NCBI GenBank assembly: GCA_020073085.1
Contig: JAIQFV010000005.1
Coordinates: 163,297 to 227,296 of the forward strand
Source: Terriglobia bacterium
Lineage (GTDB): Bacteria; Acidobacteriota; Terriglobia; JAIQFV01
Reading direction: 5' to 3'
DNA: 64,000 bases
This document shows positions 61,521 to 64,000 of this stretch, piece after piece (position 1 is the first letter of the stretch; every line of letters begins with the position of its first letter). Under the pieces are notes generated by a model that searched no databases, was not told where the DNA came from, and worked only from the letters and a program-made list of their open reading frames with translations. The position numbers and the translations under genes are program-made.

Positions 61521-64000
61521 ATGAGCACTTCCAGGGGGCGTCGTTATCAAATCGGGGGGAGATTGAGCTGGCTAATACTGGGAATTCTGCTGCTGACATG
61601 GAACCTCGGTTCGATGGGGATCCTTATGGCGGCCGGCAGATGTACCGCGCCGACCTTCTCTACAGCCGTAAACTTAACTGTTTCAGCAAGCCCCAGCGCA
61701 GTGATCGTGGCTGACTTTAACGGGGATGGCAAAGCCGATCTTGCAATTGCAGACCAGGTGTCCAATACGATCGCGATCCTTCTCGGCAATGGGAATGGCA
61801 CCTTCGGGGCCCCGATCGTCACCTCCGCGGGGGGCTCGACGCCCCTGGGTTTAGCTGCGGGCGACTTTAACGGGGATGGCAAGCTCGACCTGGTGGTGGC
61901 GAACGGTGGTGTTCAGGGAGGAAAGAACCCTATCCCTGGCAACGTGGCGGTCTTGCTCGGCAACGGGAACGGCACGTTTGGAGCGGCCAGCACCTTCGCG
62001 GCCGGAAACAAGCCCCTCGCAGTCGCAGTGGGTGACTTCAACAAAGACGGCAAGCTCGACTTGGCCGTCGCAAACGGCATTAACTCTACCCCCCGGAACG
62101 ATATCACCATTTTCTTCGGCACGGGTCTTGGGACATTCGGGGCGGGCACTGCCCTTTCGACCAATGGGAATCCCTCTCAAATTATCGCCGTTGATCTCAA
62201 TAATGATCTGAACCTGGATTTGGTAGTGCCGCTCGGTGGCACGGCTACGGGTAGCGTAGGAATCTTGAATGGTAGCGCAACTGGAACTTTTGCTGGGGTG
62301 CGAAAGACGACCGTTGGATCCACTTCCGCGGCTGTAGGGGATTTTGATAATGACGGGGTCCTTGATCTGGTGGTTGTCGACTCAACCGCCACGACCGGCA
62401 CGGCGGTCATTTTAGAGCAAAACCCAATCGGCACTTTCACTCCTTTGGCGGGTGCACCGGTGGGGAGCGCTCCAATTTTCGTCGTCTCGGGTGACTTTAA
62501 CAACGATGGAAATACGGACGTCGCGGTGGCAAATTCAGGGACCGGCACTGTCACCGTTCTGCTGGGTACCGGGGCCGACGCTTTTCTTACAGGAGTGGAT
62601 TTCGTCACAGGGCTAACTCCCTCCGGAGCTGCTGTTGGAGACCTCAATGGGGACGGTCTGCCCGACCTGGCGGTGACGAACTCTGGTGCAGGGACCGTTT
62701 CGATCCTCCTGAATGCATGCGGCACCACCACCACAGCAGTGACCTCTTCACTGAATCCGTCGATCGTGGGCGATTCCGTCACCCTCACGGCCACGGTGAC
62801 CCCGGTGGGTGGAGGAGGATCGCCTACGGGTACGATTACGTTCAAGGATGGTGCAACGATCATTGGCACGGTGCCAGGGATTGTTGGAAGCGCCTCGTTG
62901 ACCGTTTCGACCTTTACGGCCGGCAGTCACTCCATTACCGCAGCTTACGGTGGAGATACGACTTTCAGTGCGAGCACCTCCCCGGCGCTGACCCAAACGG
63001 TGAGCGCGCACGCCACAACGACTGCCCTGACTTCGTCATTGAATCCTTCCAATGTCGGGCAGTCCGTCACTTTGACAGCAAACGTAACGAGTACAGGAGC
63101 CGGCACGATCACCGGGACTGTCACTTTTCATGATGGTGCTGCGACGATCGGCGCGGGCACCATCTCAGGCGGCACAGCGACATTGATTCTTACCACGCTG
63201 ACGGTCGGCACCCATTCGCTGACGGCCTCTTACCCGGGCGACGGTGCCTTCAACTTCGGCCCGAGCACCTCCGCTCCAGTCAGTCAGGTGGTCAACCCGC
63301 TTCCGACGACGACGGCCTTGACCTCGTCACTTAATCCTTCGAATAGCGGCCAATCCGTAACCTTCACGGCAACCGTCTCGACAACAGCGACCGGGACCCC
63401 CACCGGCTCGGTGACCTTCAACGATGGAGCGACGGCCCTGGGCACCGGGACGCTCACGGCCGGCGTCGCGACCTTTTCGACTTCGATTTTGACCGCCGCG
63501 ACTCACTCCATTACCGCGGTCTATGGCGGAGATGCAACATTCGCGCCAAGCACCTCGACAGGGGTAAGTCAGGTGGTGAACAAAAATACAACGACCACGG
63601 CGTTGACTTCGTCGCTCAATCCCTCGAATGTCGGGGATGCGGTGACGCTGACGGCGACGGTGACCAGTGGCGGGACGGGAACCATTACCGGCACGGTGAC
63701 GTTCAACGACGGAGCGACAGCGCTCGGCACGGGAACAGTCACGGCCGGCGTGGCGACCTTTGCAACCTCGGCGCTGACAGCCGGCACGCATTCCATCACG
63801 GCGGTCTATGGCGGCGACGCGGCGTTCAGCACGAGCACCTCAACCGCCGTCAGCCAGGTGATGAACAAGAACGCATCCACGACGGCGTTGACCTCCTCGC
63901 TCAATCCCTCCAATGTCGGGCAGTCGGTGACCTTGACGGCGACGGTCAGCAGCACAGCGACCGGGACACCGAGCGGGACGGTGACCTTTAATGATGGAGC
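61521..64000 (+). CDS. FG-GAP/Ig-repeat surface protein, incomplete at window edge
   Basis: The frame is open from the ATG at 61521 (preceded by GAGAGGAGAAC) to the end of the window: 826 codons seen, C-terminus missing. Signal peptide with LSWLILGILLLTW (about 16-28). Then seven FG-GAP/VCBS-type repeats (about 55-390) with calcium-loop motifs such as DFNGDGKADL, DFNGDGKLDL and DLNGDGLPDL, which suggests an integrin-like beta-propeller. From about residue 400, tandem Ig-like domains of 95-97 residues, each starting TTTALTSSLNPSNVG. Secreted adhesin or matrix protein. Whether it ends in a sorting signal cannot be seen. Confidence 0.85.
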   Translation, partial: MSTSRGRRYQIGGRLSWLILGILLLTWNLGSMGILMAAGRCTAPTFSTAVNLTVSASPSAVIVADFNGDGKADLAIADQVSNTIAILLGNGNGTFGAPIVTSAGGSTPLGLAAGDFNGDGKLDLVVANGGVQGGKNPIPGNVAVLLGNGNGTFGAASTFAAGNKPLAVAVGDFNKDGKLDLAVANGINSTPRNDITIFFGTGLGTFGAGTALSTNGNPSQIIAVDLNNDLNLDLVVPLGGTATGSVGILNGSATGTFAGVRKTTVGSTSAAVGDFDNDGVLDLVVVDSTATTGTAVILEQNPIGTFTPLAGAPVGSAPIFVVSGDFNNDGNTDVAVANSGTGTVTVLLGTGADAFLTGVDFVTGLTPSGAAVGDLNGDGLPDLAVTNSGAGTVSILLNACGTTTTAVTSSLNPSIVGDSVTLTATVTPVGGGGSPTGTITFKDGATIIGTVPGIVGSASLTVSTFTAGSHSITAAYGGDTTFSASTSPALTQTVSAHATTTALTSSLNPSNVGQSVTLTANVTSTGAGTITGTVTFHDGAATIGAGTISGGTATLILTTLTVGTHSLTASYPGDGAFNFGPSTSAPVSQVVNPLPTTTALTSSLNPSNSGQSVTFTATVSTTATGTPTGSVTFNDGATALGTGTLTAGVATFSTSILTAATHSITAVYGGDATFAPSTSTGVSQVVNKNTTTTALTSSLNPSNVGDAVTLTATVTSGGTGTITGTVTFNDGATALGTGTVTAGVATFATSALTAGTHSITAVYGGDAAFSTSTSTAVSQVMNKNASTTALTSSLNPSNVGQSVTLTATVSSTATGTPSGTVTFNDG
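62724..64000 (+). repeat. Tandem Ig-like module repeats (285-291 bp)
   Basis: Module starts at about 62724, 63014, 63305, 63591 and 63876. The later modules are more alike at DNA level than the first, consistent with recent expansion by unequal recombination; the array continues beyond the edge. Confidence 0.85.

Overview
The window looks like a chromosomal segment of a GC-rich Gram-negative soil-type bacterium, most likely an Acidobacteriota member. The phylum is an inference from gene content: a bacillithiol (bshC-bshB1-bshA) set in a Gram-negative, large secreted proteins built of Ig-like/He_PIG/FG-GAP repeats, a NusG-like UpxY antiterminator, a FecR-type surface protein and a Wzx/Wzy-type exopolysaccharide locus. 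No rRNA, tRNA, CRISPR array or insertion sequence was found.

1-15.9 kb is mostly housekeeping: biotin carboxylase (accC) and thiE, two APC-family amino acid permeases, a membrane SpoIIE-type phosphatase next to a small GGDEF protein, a DapA-like aldolase, the bacillithiol genes with a secreted SAM methyltransferase between them, a NYN-domain nuclease, an alkyltransferase-like DNA repair protein and trmL.

16-23.3 kb is a signalling block: a five-PAS membrane histidine kinase, a soluble REC-PAS-kinase hybrid, an NtrC-type sigma-54 activator and a stand-alone receiver. Promoter-like -24/-12 (sigma-54) sequences sit ahead of the stand-alone receiver (22523), ahead of the first secreted protein (23460) and ahead of the repeat protein at the right edge (61293), so this block may control the secreted proteins.

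23.8-32.2 kb encodes three large exported repeat proteins, each in its own transcription unit. 32.4-59.7 kb is an exopolysaccharide locus: UpxY-type antiterminator, a long leader with a G11 tract and a strong promoter, FecR-like protein, Wza-type export protein, Wzc-type tyrosine autokinase, TPR protein, two Wzy/ligase-type polymerases, Wzx flippase, three GT4 glycosyltransferases, sugar-nucleotide enzymes, a carbamoyltransferase, two methyltransferases, a WecA-like initiating transferase with an unusual C-terminal extension, and a GDP-mannose 3,5-epimerase-like protein. 61.5 kb to the edge is an incomplete FG-GAP/Ig-repeat surface protein.

The most unusual structure is a family of degenerate 9-bp tandem arrays (CGGTCTGTT / AACAGACCG) in four successive intergenic gaps of the exopolysaccharide operon. 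In each gap the array after the upstream stop codon is in one orientation and the array before the next start codon is in the other, so each gap can fold back on itself. One pair contains a perfect 30-bp inverted repeat, and another pair brackets a gene for a 23S-rRNA-intervening-sequence-type four-helix-bundle protein on the opposite strand.
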